A stretch of DNA of 64,000 bases from Sulfuritalea sp. (GTDB lineage Bacteria > Pseudomonadota > Gammaproteobacteria > Burkholderiales > Rhodocyclaceae): assembly GCA_016708585.1 (NCBI GenBank), contig JADJFK010000005.1, positions 101,373 to 165,372 of the forward strand, in the 5' to 3' direction. The translations under genes were made by a program, and so were the position numbers. Shown one piece after another: positions 51,601 through 63,300 of this stretch; the stretch's first letter is position 1, and each line of letters begins with the position of its first letter. A model generated the notes under the pieces. The model saw only the letters and a list, made by a program, of their open reading frames with translations. It searched no databases and was not told the origin of the DNA.

Positions 51601-54600
51601 CGATGTTGCCGACCACCGGCCCGGTGATCAGCGTGTAGTTGCTCAGCGTGGTGCCGACGTTGGCGCTGTAGTCGCCGGCCACCAGCGCCGTCGAGGTCAC
51701 CGCGCTGCCCGCCGGGTTGGCCGCCACGTTGGCGCCGTTGTCGTAGCTGCCGGTGGTGTTGGTGATGGTGGCGCCTTCGCCGCCGATGAAGCCGGCGATG
51801 CTGTAGTTGGCCGTGCCCAGGTTGGCTACCGTGGCGGTGCCGTCATAGACCTTGCTCACGCTGCCGGTGAGGCTGACCGAGGTCAGCGCCTTGGGCGTGA
51901 TCTCGCCGATGTTGCCGACCACCGGCCCGGTGATCAGCGTGTAGTTGCTCAGCGTGGTGCCGACGTTGGCGCTGTAGTCGCCGGCCACCAGCGCCGTCGA
52001 GGTCACCGCGCTGCCCGCCGGGTTGGCCGCCACGTTGGCGCCGTTGTCGTAGCTGCCGGTGGTGTTGGTGATGGTGGCGCCTTCGCCGCCGATGAAGCCG
52101 GCGATGCTGTAGTTGGCCGTGCCCAGGTTGGCTACCGTGGCGGTGCCGTCATAGACCTTGCTCACGCTGCCGGTGAGGCTGACCGAGGTCAGCGCCTTGG
52201 GCGTGATCTCGCCGATGTTGCCGACCACCGGCCCGGTGATCAGCGTGTAGTTGCTCAGCGTGGTGCCGACGTTGGCGCTGTAGTCGCCGGCCACCAGCGC
52301 CGTCGAGGTCACCGCGCTGCCCGCCGGGTTGGCCGCCACGTTGGCGCCGTTGTCGTAGCTGCCGGTGGTGTTGGTGATGGTGGCGCCTTCGCCGCCGATG
52401 AAGCCGGCGATGCTGTAGTTGGCCGTGCCCAGGTTGGCTACCGTGGCGGTGCCGTCATAGACCTTGCTCACGCTGCCGGTGAGGCTGACCGAGGTCAGCG
52501 CCTTGGGCGTGATCTCGCCGATGTTGCCGACCACCGGCCCGGTGATCAGCGTGTAGTTGCTCAGCGTGGTGCCGACGTTGGCGCTGTAGTCGCCGGCCAC
52601 CAGCGCCGTCGAGGTCACCGCGCTGCCCGCCGGGTTGGCCGCCACGTTGGCGCCGTTGTCGTAGCTGCCGGTGGTGTTGGTGATGGTGGCGCCTTCGCCG
52701 CCGATGAAGCCGGCGATGCTGTAGTTGGCCGTGCCCAGGTTGGCTACCGTGGCGGTGCCGTCATAGACCTTGCTCACGCTGCCGGTGAGGCTGACCGAGG
52801 TCAGCGCCTTGGGCGTGATCTCGCCGATGTTGCCGACCACCGGCCCGGTGATCAGCGTGTAGTTGCTCAGCGTGGTGCCGACGTTGGCGCTGTAGTCGCC
52901 GGCCACCAGCGCCGTCGAGGTCACCGCGCTGCCCGCCGGGTTGGCCGCCACGTTGGCGCCGTTGTCGTAGCTGCCGGTGGTGTTGGTGATGGTGGCGCCT
53001 TCGCCGCCGATGAAGCCGGCGATGCTGTAGTTGGCCGTGCCCAGGTTGGCTACCGTGGCGGTGCCGTCATAGACCTTGCTCACGCTGCCGGTGAGGCTGA
53101 CCGAGGTCAGCGCCTTGGGCGTGATCTCGCCGATGTTGCCGACCACCGGCCCGGTGATCAGCGTGTAGTTGCTCAGCGTGGTGCCGACGTTGGCGCTGTA
53201 GTCGCCGGCCACCAGCGCCGTCGAGGTCACCGCGCTGCCCGCCGGGTTGGCCGCCACGTTGGCGCCGTTGTCGTAGCTGCCGGTGGTGTTGGTGATGGTG
53301 GCGCCTTCGCCGCCGATGAAGCCGGCGATGCTGTAGTTGGCCGTGCCCAGGTTGGCTACCGTGGCGGTGCCGTCATAGACCTTGCTCACGCTGCCGGTGA
53401 GGCTGACCGAGGTCAGCGCCTTGGGCGTGATCTCGCCGATGTTGCCGACCACCGGCCCGGTGATCAGCGTGTAGTTGCTCAGCGTGGTGCCGACGTTGGC
53501 GCTGTAGTCGCCGGCCACCAGCGCCGCCGAGGTCACCGCGCTGCCCGCCGGGTTGGCCGCCACGTTGGCGCCGTTGTCGTAGCTGCCGGTGGTGTTGGTG
53601 ATGGTGGCGCCTTCGCCGCCGATGAAGCCGGCGATGCTGTAGTTGGCCGTGCCCAGGTTGGCTACCGTGGCGGTGCCGTCATAGACCTTGCTCACGCTGC
53701 CGGTGAGGCTGACCGAGGTCAGCGCCTTGGGCGTGATCTCGCCGATGTTGCCGACCACCGGCCCGGTGATCAGCGTGTAGTTGCTCAGCGTGGTGCCGAC
53801 GTTGGCGCTGTAGTCGCCGGCCACCAGCGCCGTCGAGGTCACCGCGCTGCCCGCCGGGTTGGCCGCCACGTTGGCGCCGTTGTCGTAGCTGCCGGTGGTG
53901 TTGGTGATGGTGGCGCCTTCGCCGCCGATGAAGCCGGCGATGCTGTAGTTGGCCGTGCCCAGGTTGGCTACCGTGGCGGTGCCGTCATAGACCTTGCTCA
54001 CGCTGCCGGTGAGGCTGACCGAGGTCAGCGCCTTGGGCGTGATCTCGCCGATGTTGCCGACCACCGGCCCGGTGATCAGCGTGTAGTTGCTCAGCGTGGT
54101 GCCGACGTTGGCGCTGTAGTCGCCGGCCACCAGCGCCGTCGAGGTCACCGCGCTGCCCGCCGGGCTGGCCGCCACGTTGGCGCCGTTGTCGTAGCTGCCG
54201 GTGGTGTTGGTGATGGTGGCGCCTTCGCCGCCGATGAAGCCGGCGATGCTGTAGTTGGCCGTGCCCAGGTTGGCTACCGTGGCGGTGCCGTCATAGACCT
54301 TGCTCACGCTGCCGGTGAGGCTGACCGAGGTCAGCGCCTTGGGCGTGATCTCGCCGATGTTGCCGACCACCGGCCCGGTGATCAGCGTGTAGTTGCTCAG
54401 CGTGGTGCCGACGTTGGCGCTGTAGTCGCCGGCCACCAGCGCCGTCGAGGTCACCGCGCTGCCCGCCGGGTTGGCCGCCACGTTGGCGCCGTTGTCGTAG
54501 CTGCCGGTGGTGTTGGTGATGGTGGCGCCTTCGCCGCCGATGAAGCCGGCGATGCTGTAGTTGGCCGTGCCCAGGTTGGCTACCGTGGCGGTGCCGTCAT

Positions 54601-57600
54601 AGACCTTGCTCACGCTGCCGGTGAGGCTGACCGAGGTCAGCGCCTTGGGCGTGATCTCGCCGATGTTGCCGACCACCGGCCCGGTGATCAGCGTGTAGTT
54701 GCTCAGCGTGGTGCCGACGTTGGCGCTGTAGTCGCCGGCCACCAGCGCCGTCGAGGTCACCGCGCTGCCCGCCGGGTTGGCCGCCACGTTGGCGCCGTTG
54801 TCGTAGCTGCCGGTGGTGTTGGTGATGGTGGCGCCTTCGCCGCCGATGAAGCCGGCGATGCTGTAGTTGGCCGTGCCCAGGTTGGCTACCGTGGCGGTGC
54901 CGTCATAGACCTTGCTCACGCTGCCGGTGAGGCTGACCGAGGTCAGCGCCTTGGGCGTGATCTCGCCGATGTTGCCGACCACCGGCCCGGTGATCAGCGT
55001 GTAGTTGCTCAGCGTGGTGCCGACGTTGGCGCTGTAGTCGCCGGCCACCAGCGCCGTCGAGGTCACCGCGCTGCCCGCCGGGTTGGCCGCCACGTTGGCG
55101 CCGTTGTCGTAGCTGCCGGTGGTGTTGGTGATGGTGGCGCCTTCGCCGCCGATGAAGCCGGCGATGCTGTAGTTGGCCGTGCCCAGGTTGGCTACCGTGG
55201 CGGTGCCGTCATAGACCTTGCTCACGCTGCCGGTGAGGCTGACCGAGGTCAGCGCCTTGGGCGTGATCTCGCCGATGTTGCCGACCACCGGCCCGGTGAT
55301 CAGCGTGTAGTTGCTCAGCGTGGTGCCGACGTTGGCGCTGTAGTCGCCGGCCACCAGCGCCGTCGAGGTCACCGCGCTGCCCGCCGGGTTGGCCGCCACG
55401 TTGGCGCCGTTGTCGTAGCTGCCGGTGGTGTTGGTGATGGTGGCGCCTTCGCCGCCGATGAAGCCGGCGATGCTGTAGTTGGCCGTGCCCAGGTTGGCTA
55501 CCGTGGCGGTGCCGTCATAGACCTTGCTCACGCTGCCGGTGAGGCTGACCGAGGTCAGCGCCTTGGGCGTGATCTCGCCGATGTTGCCGACCACCGGCCC
55601 GGTGATCAGCGTGTAGTTGCTCAGCGTGGTGCCGACGTTGGCGCTGTAGTCGCCGGCCACCAGCGCCGTCGAGGTCACCGCGCTGCCCGCCGGGTTGGCC
55701 GCCACGTTGGCGCCGTTGTCGTAGCTGCCGGTGGTGTTGGTGATGGTGGCGCCTTCGCCGCCGATGAAGCCGGCGATGCTGTAGTTGGCCGTGCCCAGGT
55801 TGGCTACCGTGGCGGTGCCGTCATAGACCTTGCTCACGCTGCCGGTGAGGCTGACCGAGGTCAGCGCCTTGGGCGTGATCTCGCCGATGTTGCCGACCAC
55901 CGGCCCGGTGATCAGCGTGTAGTTGCTCAGCGTGGTGCCGACGTTGGCGCTGTAGTCGCCGGCCACCAGCGCCGTCGAGGTCACCGCGCTGCCCGCCGGG
56001 TTGGCCGCCACGTTGGCGCCGTTGTCGTAGCTGCCGGTGGTGTTGGTGATGGTGGCGCCTTCGCCGCCGATGAAGCCGGCGATGCTGTAGTTGGCCGTGC
56101 CCAGGTTGGCTACCGTGGCGGTGCCGTCATAGACCTTGCTCACGCTGCCGGTCAGGCTCACCGAGGTCAGCGCCTTGGGCGTGATCTCGCCGATGTTGCC
56201 GACCACCGGCCCGGTGATCAGCGTGTAGTTGCTCAGCGTGGTGCCGACGTTGGCCGTGTAGTCGCCGGCCACCAGCGCCGCCGAGGTCACCGCGCTGCCC
56301 GCCGGGTTGGCCGCCACGTTGGCGCCGTTGTCGTAGCTGCCGGTGGTGTTGGTGATGGTGGCGCCTTCGCCGCCGATGAAGCCGGCGATGCTGTAGTTGG
56401 CCGTGCCCAGGTTGGCTACCGTGGCGGTGCCGTCATAGACCTTGCTCACGCTGCCGGTGAGGCTGACCGAGGTCAGCGCCTTGGGCGTGATCTCGCCGAT
56501 GTTGCCGACCACCGGCCCGGTGATCAGCGTGTAGTTGCTCAGCGTGGTGCCGACGTTGGCGCTGTAGTCGCCGGCCACCAGCGCCGTCGAGGTCACCGCG
56601 CTGCCCGCCGGGTTGGCCGCCACGTTGGCGCCGTTGTCGTAGCTGCCGGTGGTGTTGGTGATGGTGGCGCCTTCGCCGCCGATGAAGCCGGCGATGCTGT
56701 AGTTGGCCGTGCCCAGGTTGGCTACCGTGGCGGTGCCGTCATAGACCTTGCTCACGCTGCCGGTGAGGCTGACCGAGGTCAGCGCCTTGGGCGTGATCTC
56801 GCCGATGTTCGCATTGGCGGTAGTGCTCGCCAGCTGGTATCCATAGACCGGCTTGCCGCTGTTTTCGGTGCTGACGAAGCCAATTCCGGTAACGGTCACC
56901 GTCTTGCCAGCGCCGACATTCTTGTCGTCATACGACCCTGTGGCCGGGTTGTTGAGTGTGACCGTATCACCATCAACCACGCCGGTAACCGTGTAGTTGG
57001 CGGGGGCAAGGGCGGCACTGGCGTTGCCGTTATAGACCTTGCTTGCCGTACCCGTCAGCCCCGCCGTGATTGTCGGGGCAAGGGAATAGATGAAGCCGTC
57101 CCCGGTGCCAAGGATTCCCCCGCCGAATGTTGTGTTGTACTGCTTGAAGTCATACGTGGCAAGTAGTCCTGCGCCGCGGGTGTCGTTGCCTGGATCGGTT
57201 GAATACACGAGCCAGCGGCCGGTTCCCGGATTCAGCGAATGATTGCCGGAATTGTCGAAGTCGGTGCCCGCCACCAGCACGATGGCATCACCTGCGCCGC
57301 CTGCCGTCAGGCTCCCGCCCAGCGTGATCTTTCCGCTCGCGTTCGCAGTCAGCGTACCGGCGAAGCCTGAAGTGCCGAGAGTGAGGTCGTTGCCATCCCT
57401 GAGGATTACATCCTTGCCGCTGGTAATGGCGACCGTGCCGAAGTTGTTGCCGGCATTGTTGAAAGAGATGTCCCCTGTCGACGCCGCGGCAAGCGTGAGC
57501 GTGCCGGCCGTTGCGGTCACGATGCCGGTGGCGGTTATCGCGCCGGCCGTTGCCGTAAGCGCCGTGGCACCGCCGGTTGCAAGGCTGCCCGCATAGCTTT

Positions 57601-60029
57601 GATCACCCGAGGTGGTTACCGAACCACCGTTGATGACCGTGGTCTGCCCGACGCTTGTCGTCATCCCGGCGAGGGCATTGGTCGCACCGACCGTGCCGGA
57701 GAAGGTCAACGTACCGCTGCCGACTTGCGTCAGCGTCGACGTTCCCGGCACCGTATCTTCCACGGTGCCCCCGAGCGTGAGGCTACCATTGCCGCCGATG
57801 CTGGCGCTTGCGTCAAGCGTGACCGCACCGCCGATGGAGGCGCTGCCGGCGGTGACGACCAGGGCGCCATTCGAGCCCACGCCCGCTCCACTGACATTCA
57901 AAGTTTCCGCCCCGATTACGGTGCCATTTGTGATTTCGAGCGTCGCGCCACCTGCAACACTCGTTCCGCCCAAGGTGGAGCCAAGCGCTGATGCGTGCGA
58001 AGCGATTAGTGTGCTGCCGCTGACCGTCGTCGCGCCGGAGTAACTGTTGTTACCGGACAGCGTCCACGTGCCGGTACCGCTCTTGGTCACCGTGCCCGAC
58101 GTGGTGTTGATTACTCCGCTCTCGGTTCCGGCGCCGGTACCTGTCAGCGTAATATTTTGAGTGTTGCCGGTGACGCCACCGCCCAGAACCAGGGCGCCAC
58201 TGCCCGAGGCATCCACTATGCCTCCGCTGCTGGTTAGGTTGATGACGCGGTTGCTGCTATGGCCTGTACCTGTGTACTGCAGCGTGGCCCCGCCGGCCAG
58301 AGCAATGGTGCCGTTGGCTATTGTCGTCGGTGCACCCAGAGCACTGCCGGTACTCAGGTCGGCGATGCTGTCAACACTCAGCGTCCCGGCGTTGATCGTC
58401 GTGATGCCTGAATAGGTATTGACTCCGGAAAGCGTCAGTTTTCCGGCACCGTGCTTGTTCAAGCCCCCGCTGGTGGTGGTGATGGTTCCGCTGATCAGGC
58501 CGTCTCCGGCGCCATCGAAGGTCAGGGTGCGGGTGGCCCCTGTGATCGAGTTCGCCGCGTTGAGCGTCAGGGTCCCCGCGTCGGACTGCACTTCGGCATT
58601 CCCGGCCAGCGTCACCGTGCTGCCCCAGGTATTGTTGCCGCTGAGATTGCGCAGAGCGCCGTTTCCGCTCACGCCGCTACCGTTGATGCTGAGTGCCTCG
58701 GTGCCGACCGTAATACCCCCCTGCAATTCCAGCGCGGCTCCGGTAGCGACCGTGACGCCGCCCGCCGTGGTGCCGGCGCCCTGTGCATTCTGTAAGTTCA
58801 ATACGCCTGCATTGACCGCTGTTGCGCCTTGATATGTATTCGTGCCCTGCACCGTCAGCGTGCCGATACCGTTCTTGGTCAGCGTTGCCGAAGTACCGGT
58901 GATGGCATTGACCACCAGGCTGTTGCCGGCACCATCGAAGGTCAGTGCGCGCGTAGTGGCCGCCACCGAGGTCGCCGCAGCCAGTGTCAGCGTATCCGCG
59001 TCGGACTGGATCTTGGCATTTCCAGCCAGCGTCACCGTACCGCCCCAGATGTTGTTGCCGCTTATGTTGCGCAGCGCCCCGGTGCCGCCGATGCCGATGC
59101 CGTTGATGCTCAGCGCCTCGGCGCCGAGCGTGATGCCGCCCTGCAGTTCTAGGGAGGCACCCGTAGCGACCGTCACGCCGCCCGCCGTTGTGCCGGTGGC
59201 CTGTGCGTTCTGGATATTCAATACGCCGGCATTGACCGCGGTCGCTCCGGTGTAGGTGTTGGTGCCTTGCAGGGTCAGGGTGCCGGCACCCGTCTTCGTC
59301 AGGGTACCGGTGCCGGTGGCGATGATGCCGCCGATCAGGCCATCTCCGGTACCGTCGAAGGTCAAGGTCCGGTTGGTTCCCGTAATCGAGTTCGCCGCGC
59401 TCAGTGTCAGGGTACCGGCATCCGACTGGATCTTTGAATTTCCGGTCAGGGTGACGGCACCGCTCCAGGTGTTGGTGTCGCTCAGATTGCGCAGGGCACC
59501 GTTGGCGAGAACGCCTGTACCCGTGATGATCAACGTCTCGGCAACGGTGATTCCGCCTTGCAACTCCAGCGCGGCTCCGTTGGCAACCGTGACGCCGCCG
59601 GCTGTCGTCCCCGTCGCATTGCTGTTCTGCAGGTTCAAAGTTCCCGCGCTGACCGTCGTCAGACCTGTGTAGATATTGCTACCCGACAGTGTCAGCGTGC
59701 CCGCGCCGACCTTGGTCAATGCGAAGGCGCCGCCAATGGTGCCGGCCAAGGCCAGGCTGTCTCCAAACAGCGGAATGCCGATTCCCGTTGCGGCGGCCAG
59801 GGTTATCGTGCCGCTCGACGAAGCGCTTCCCGTACCCGTCAGGGCCCCGGCAGCACCGACGTCCGTGCCGCTCAAGGTCAATGCCTCGGCGCCGATCGAA
59901 ACGCCGGAAATGTTCAAGGTGGCGCCGGCGGCCACGGTCGTGCCAGCGGCGGTGGTTCCCAGCGCCGTTGCATGTGCCGCAACCAGCGTGCCCGCATTGA
60001 CGGCAGTGGCCCCGGTATAGGCATTGCCC
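48683..60029 (-). CDS. Giant adhesin, C-terminal part (YDG/MBG repeat region)
   Basis: This is the third and largest frame piece of the giant gene, about 3780 codons. It begins in autotransporter-associated repeat sequence, then one diverged MBG unit (SKVYNGNASAALAPANYTVT), then 25 near-identical 102-residue YDG/MBG units with the KVYDGTATV motif. A final MBG_2-type domain (VTADDKSKSAGTPNPPFTAS) follows, and a short tail ends CGINVPGSVCNSR. No C-terminal beta-barrel is present, so secretion by a two-partner (TpsB) system is likelier than classical autotransport. It has no credible start of its own; it continues the frames upstream. Confidence 0.85.
49131..56780 (-). repeat. 25 tandem 306-bp YDG/MBG repeat units
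   Basis: The spacing of the recurring AGCGCCTTGGGCGTGATC string is exactly 306 bp from 49131 to 56781, giving 25 units in 7,650 bp without any indel. Units are almost identical at the DNA level. I noticed only about seven variable sites, for example Ser to Arg near 50131, Asn to Ser near 54163, and an Ala/Thr alternation near 49246, 53524 and 56279. Each unit encodes 102 residues with KVYDGTATV, GGEGATITNTTGSYDNGANV and TTLSNYTLITG. Confidence 0.95.
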
Positions 60030-60304
60030 CCGTGAGTGTGACGGTACCCGCCGTGGTCTTGGTCAGACTACCCGAGCCCGCCAGTATCGCGCTGATCGAT
60101 CCACTCTGGACTGCATAGGAAGTTCCCGTGAGCGTACCCGACGTCCCGGTGATGCTACCACTGGTGAGCGTCACCATACCGATGCTGTCGCTGTATGTTC
60201 CGATGTCGAAAATTCCGCCTGACACGGTGACCGCTCCGCTCGAAAGCGCGTTGCTGCTTCCTGCAGCCAGGGTACCTGCGCTAACTGTCGTGAGACCGGT
60301 GTAA
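60030..60304 (-). pseudogene. Giant adhesin, middle frame piece between two frameshifts
   Basis: In this segment the beta-helix coding continues in a third frame (SGGIFDIGTYSDSIGMVTL, then AGSGSLTKTTAGTVTLTG). At its 5' side the upstream piece reads ALSGTNLT and then leaves frame where YTGLTTV is expected, near 60303-60308. At its 3' side the frame is lost in a run of five C (60027-60031, plus strand) where NAYTGATAVNAG should follow. Each junction fits loss of a single base. Confidence 0.75.
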
Positions 60305-63300
60305 GGTTCGTTCCGGAAAGCGCAAGGGTGCCGCTACCGAGCTTGGTCAGGGCACCCGTGGTATTGGTGCTGGCCCCGCTCATCGTCAGGTTTGCCGCCG
60401 TGTCAGTGACATCGATCGAACTCGTGGTCGCGGCATTCAACGTGAAGTTGCGGTCGGTGGAAACCGTTGTGCCCGTGTATTGCAGCGTACCCCCGCCCAG
60501 GACAAGGTTGGCCGCGGCATTGGTGGACTGGCCGATGCTGCTCGCCGCACCGCCATCGGCAAGAGCGCTCGCGCTCAGCACTCCGGTAGTGATGGTGGTG
60601 GCGCCGGAATAGGTGTTGGCGGCATTGGACAGCGATAGAGTACCGGTACCGGTCTTGGTCAAGCCTCCGGCACCGGTGACGAGCGCGGAAATGGCGAGGT
60701 CTTCGCTTGCAATGCCATTGGCAACGTTGAAGGTCCGCGTCGCGGCGCCCAGGTTCAGGTTGCCGCCAATCGAGGCTCCTGTCCCGCCGTTGCCGTTTGC
60801 GACCAGCGTGACTGTGCCGCCAAGCGTCAAGCTGCCCGCGCCGGTAGCTACTGTCGCGCCGGACTGGGAACCACTGGCCAAAGTCAGCGTGGTGATCGAA
60901 TTGTTGAAACCATTCAGATCAAAAGTCCCTGGTGCCCTTACCGTCCATGGCTGGGCTGTGGTAAACGCATTGGCTGTCCCCAGGAGCAAGCTTCCGCTAT
61001 TGACGGTTACCCCTCCGGAAATCGTCACCGAATTGTTTTCAAGCAGAATGCCCGCCCCGCTCTTGCTCAAGCCGCCGCTACCGGTGACGGACGCATTTGT
61101 GCCGAGGGTCAGGGTGTCGTCTAGGACGAACAGCCTCGCTTCGGTTGTACCAAAAGCCAGGACGCCGCCTGACTGCGTCGGCTGGATGGAGTTGTTCCCA
61201 GTTGAAAATACGTTCCCGCTGGATACTGTCAATGTGTCGACGCCAACGGCGGAATCGAAGTCGTAGGTGACGCCACCGGACAGGAGCAGGGAGTTTATGG
61301 ATGCGGTATCGTCGGCCGTGCGATTGGCGGTAAGCCTGAGATTAGCATTGGGCGTCAGCGCGCCCACGGGATCAGTTTCATATTCCAGCGCCAGCAATGG
61401 GCGCAGGCCATTGCCCGGATCGGTCGGCGGGTTGTAGGTGACGAAATCCGTTCCGGCGCTGCTGTCGCCTGCGGCGCCGATTGCTCCCGCAAGGATGCTG
61501 ACCGTATTGGTTCCGGCATTGCCGCCGCCTCCTGTCAATGCAGGGGCTGCGGTAAAGACGATGTTCGAAGTGCCCGCCGTCTGCGAAGCCACGGTATTGG
61601 CGCCGAGATTGGTGCCGCGGAACAAGGCGGTCGCGCCGGCAGCACGCACCAGCGAGGCAAAAGTGACCTGGGTATTGGTGGCCGCATCGGGCGACAGGGT
61701 AATCGTCGAATAATCGCTGTTGAGAGTGAGTGCGCCTATGGTTTCGGTCGTGTTGGCCCCGGCGTTGCCGATCACCGCGAACTCTCCGCCCGCCAGTGTC
61801 AGCGCCAGCGCATCGCCAAGGCGGTTGGTGTTGTTGGCCGCACTGTTGTCCAGCACGAGTTTCGCCCCGGAGCTGACGTTGAACGCACTGCCGGTTGACG
61901 AGCCGTTGGCACCGCCCAGGGTCACGATGCCCTGATTCACGGCACTGGCACCCGTGTACGTATTGGTACCCAGCAGGGTCAGGGTGCCGATACCGTTCAT
62001 GGTCAGCGTCCCGGTCGTGGTGGTGATGGTGCCGTTGATTGTGGTGTTTCCGGCACCGTCCACGGCCAGATTTCTCGCAGTGCCGGTGGCGTTGGTCACC
62101 GAATTTGCCGCGCCGAGTGTCAATGTTCCGCCGTCCGACTGGATCTCGGAATTCGCTGCCAGCCTGACCGTGCCACCCCAACTGTTATCGCCACTGATAT
62201 TGCGCAGCGCGCCGCTGCCCCCGACACCGGTGCCACTGATCGTCAAGGTCTCCGCACCAACGGTAAGATTGCCCTGCAATTCCAGTGCGGCTCCTGTGGC
62301 GACCGTGACGCCGCCGGACACCGTCCCCGTGGCCGTACTGTTCTGCAGGTTGAGGACGCCCGCGCTGACGATGATCGCGCCCTGATAGCTGTTGGCGCCC
62401 TGCAGCGTCAGAGTACCGGCGCCTGTCTTGGTCAGCGCGCCTCCAGTGGTGCTCGTCGTGATGATGCCGCTGATGAGGCCATTGCCCGCGCCATCGAAGG
62501 TCAGGGTTCGATTGGCCCCGGTTACCGAGGTCGGCGCTCCACTGAGCGTCAAGGTGCCCGCGTCGGACTGGATCTCGGCGTTCGCAGCAAGTGTCACCGT
62601 ACCGCCCCAGATGTTGTCTCCGATGAGGTTGCGGAGCGCGCCGTTGCCGCCAACGCCGGTACCCCTGATGTTCAGGGCCTCGGCACCGACCGTGATCCCG
62701 CCTTCCAGTTCCAGCGCGGCGCCGTTGGCGACCGTCACGCCGCCGGCTGTCGTCCCCGTCGCGTTGTTGTTCTGCAGGTTCAATCTACCTGCACTGACCG
62801 TGGTCGCGCCCTGATAGCTGTTGGCTCCCTGCAGGGTCAGGGTGCCGGCGCCTGTCTTGGTCAGCGCGCCGCCCGTCGAACTCGTTGTGATGATGCCGCT
62901 GATGAGGCCATTGCCTGCACCGTCGAAGATCAGGGTTCGATTGGCCCCGGTTACCGAGGTCGGCGCTCCGCTCAGGGTCAAGATGCCCGCGTCGGACTGG
63001 ATTTCGGCGTTCCCGGCCAGCGTCACTGTGCCGTTCCAGGTATTGTCTCCGCTGAGGTTGCGCAGCGCGCCGTTGCCGCTCACGCCGCTGCCGTTGATGC
63101 TCAGTGTTTCGGCGACAGTGATCCCACCTTGCAATTCCAGGGCAGCACCGGTAGCGACCGTGACACCACCGGCTGTCGTCCCCGTCGCGTTGCTGTTCTG
63201 CAGCTTCAATCTGCCGGCGCTGACCGTCGTCACGCCCGTGTAGTTATTGTTACCCGACAGAGTCAGGGTACCGATTCCGTTCTTGGTCAGTGACCCCGCG

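Noticed and set aside
48683..56780. CRISPR array or satellite-type non-coding repeat
   Set aside because: The 306-bp units are contiguous without spacers, keep one reading frame and encode a known adhesin repeat type.
56896..56920. NVGAGKTV-coding stretch in the adhesin matching 20 of 23 motif positions
   Set aside because: A similar VGxGKTV segment is native to YDG/MBG domains, so the match may be convergence; not counted among the copies.
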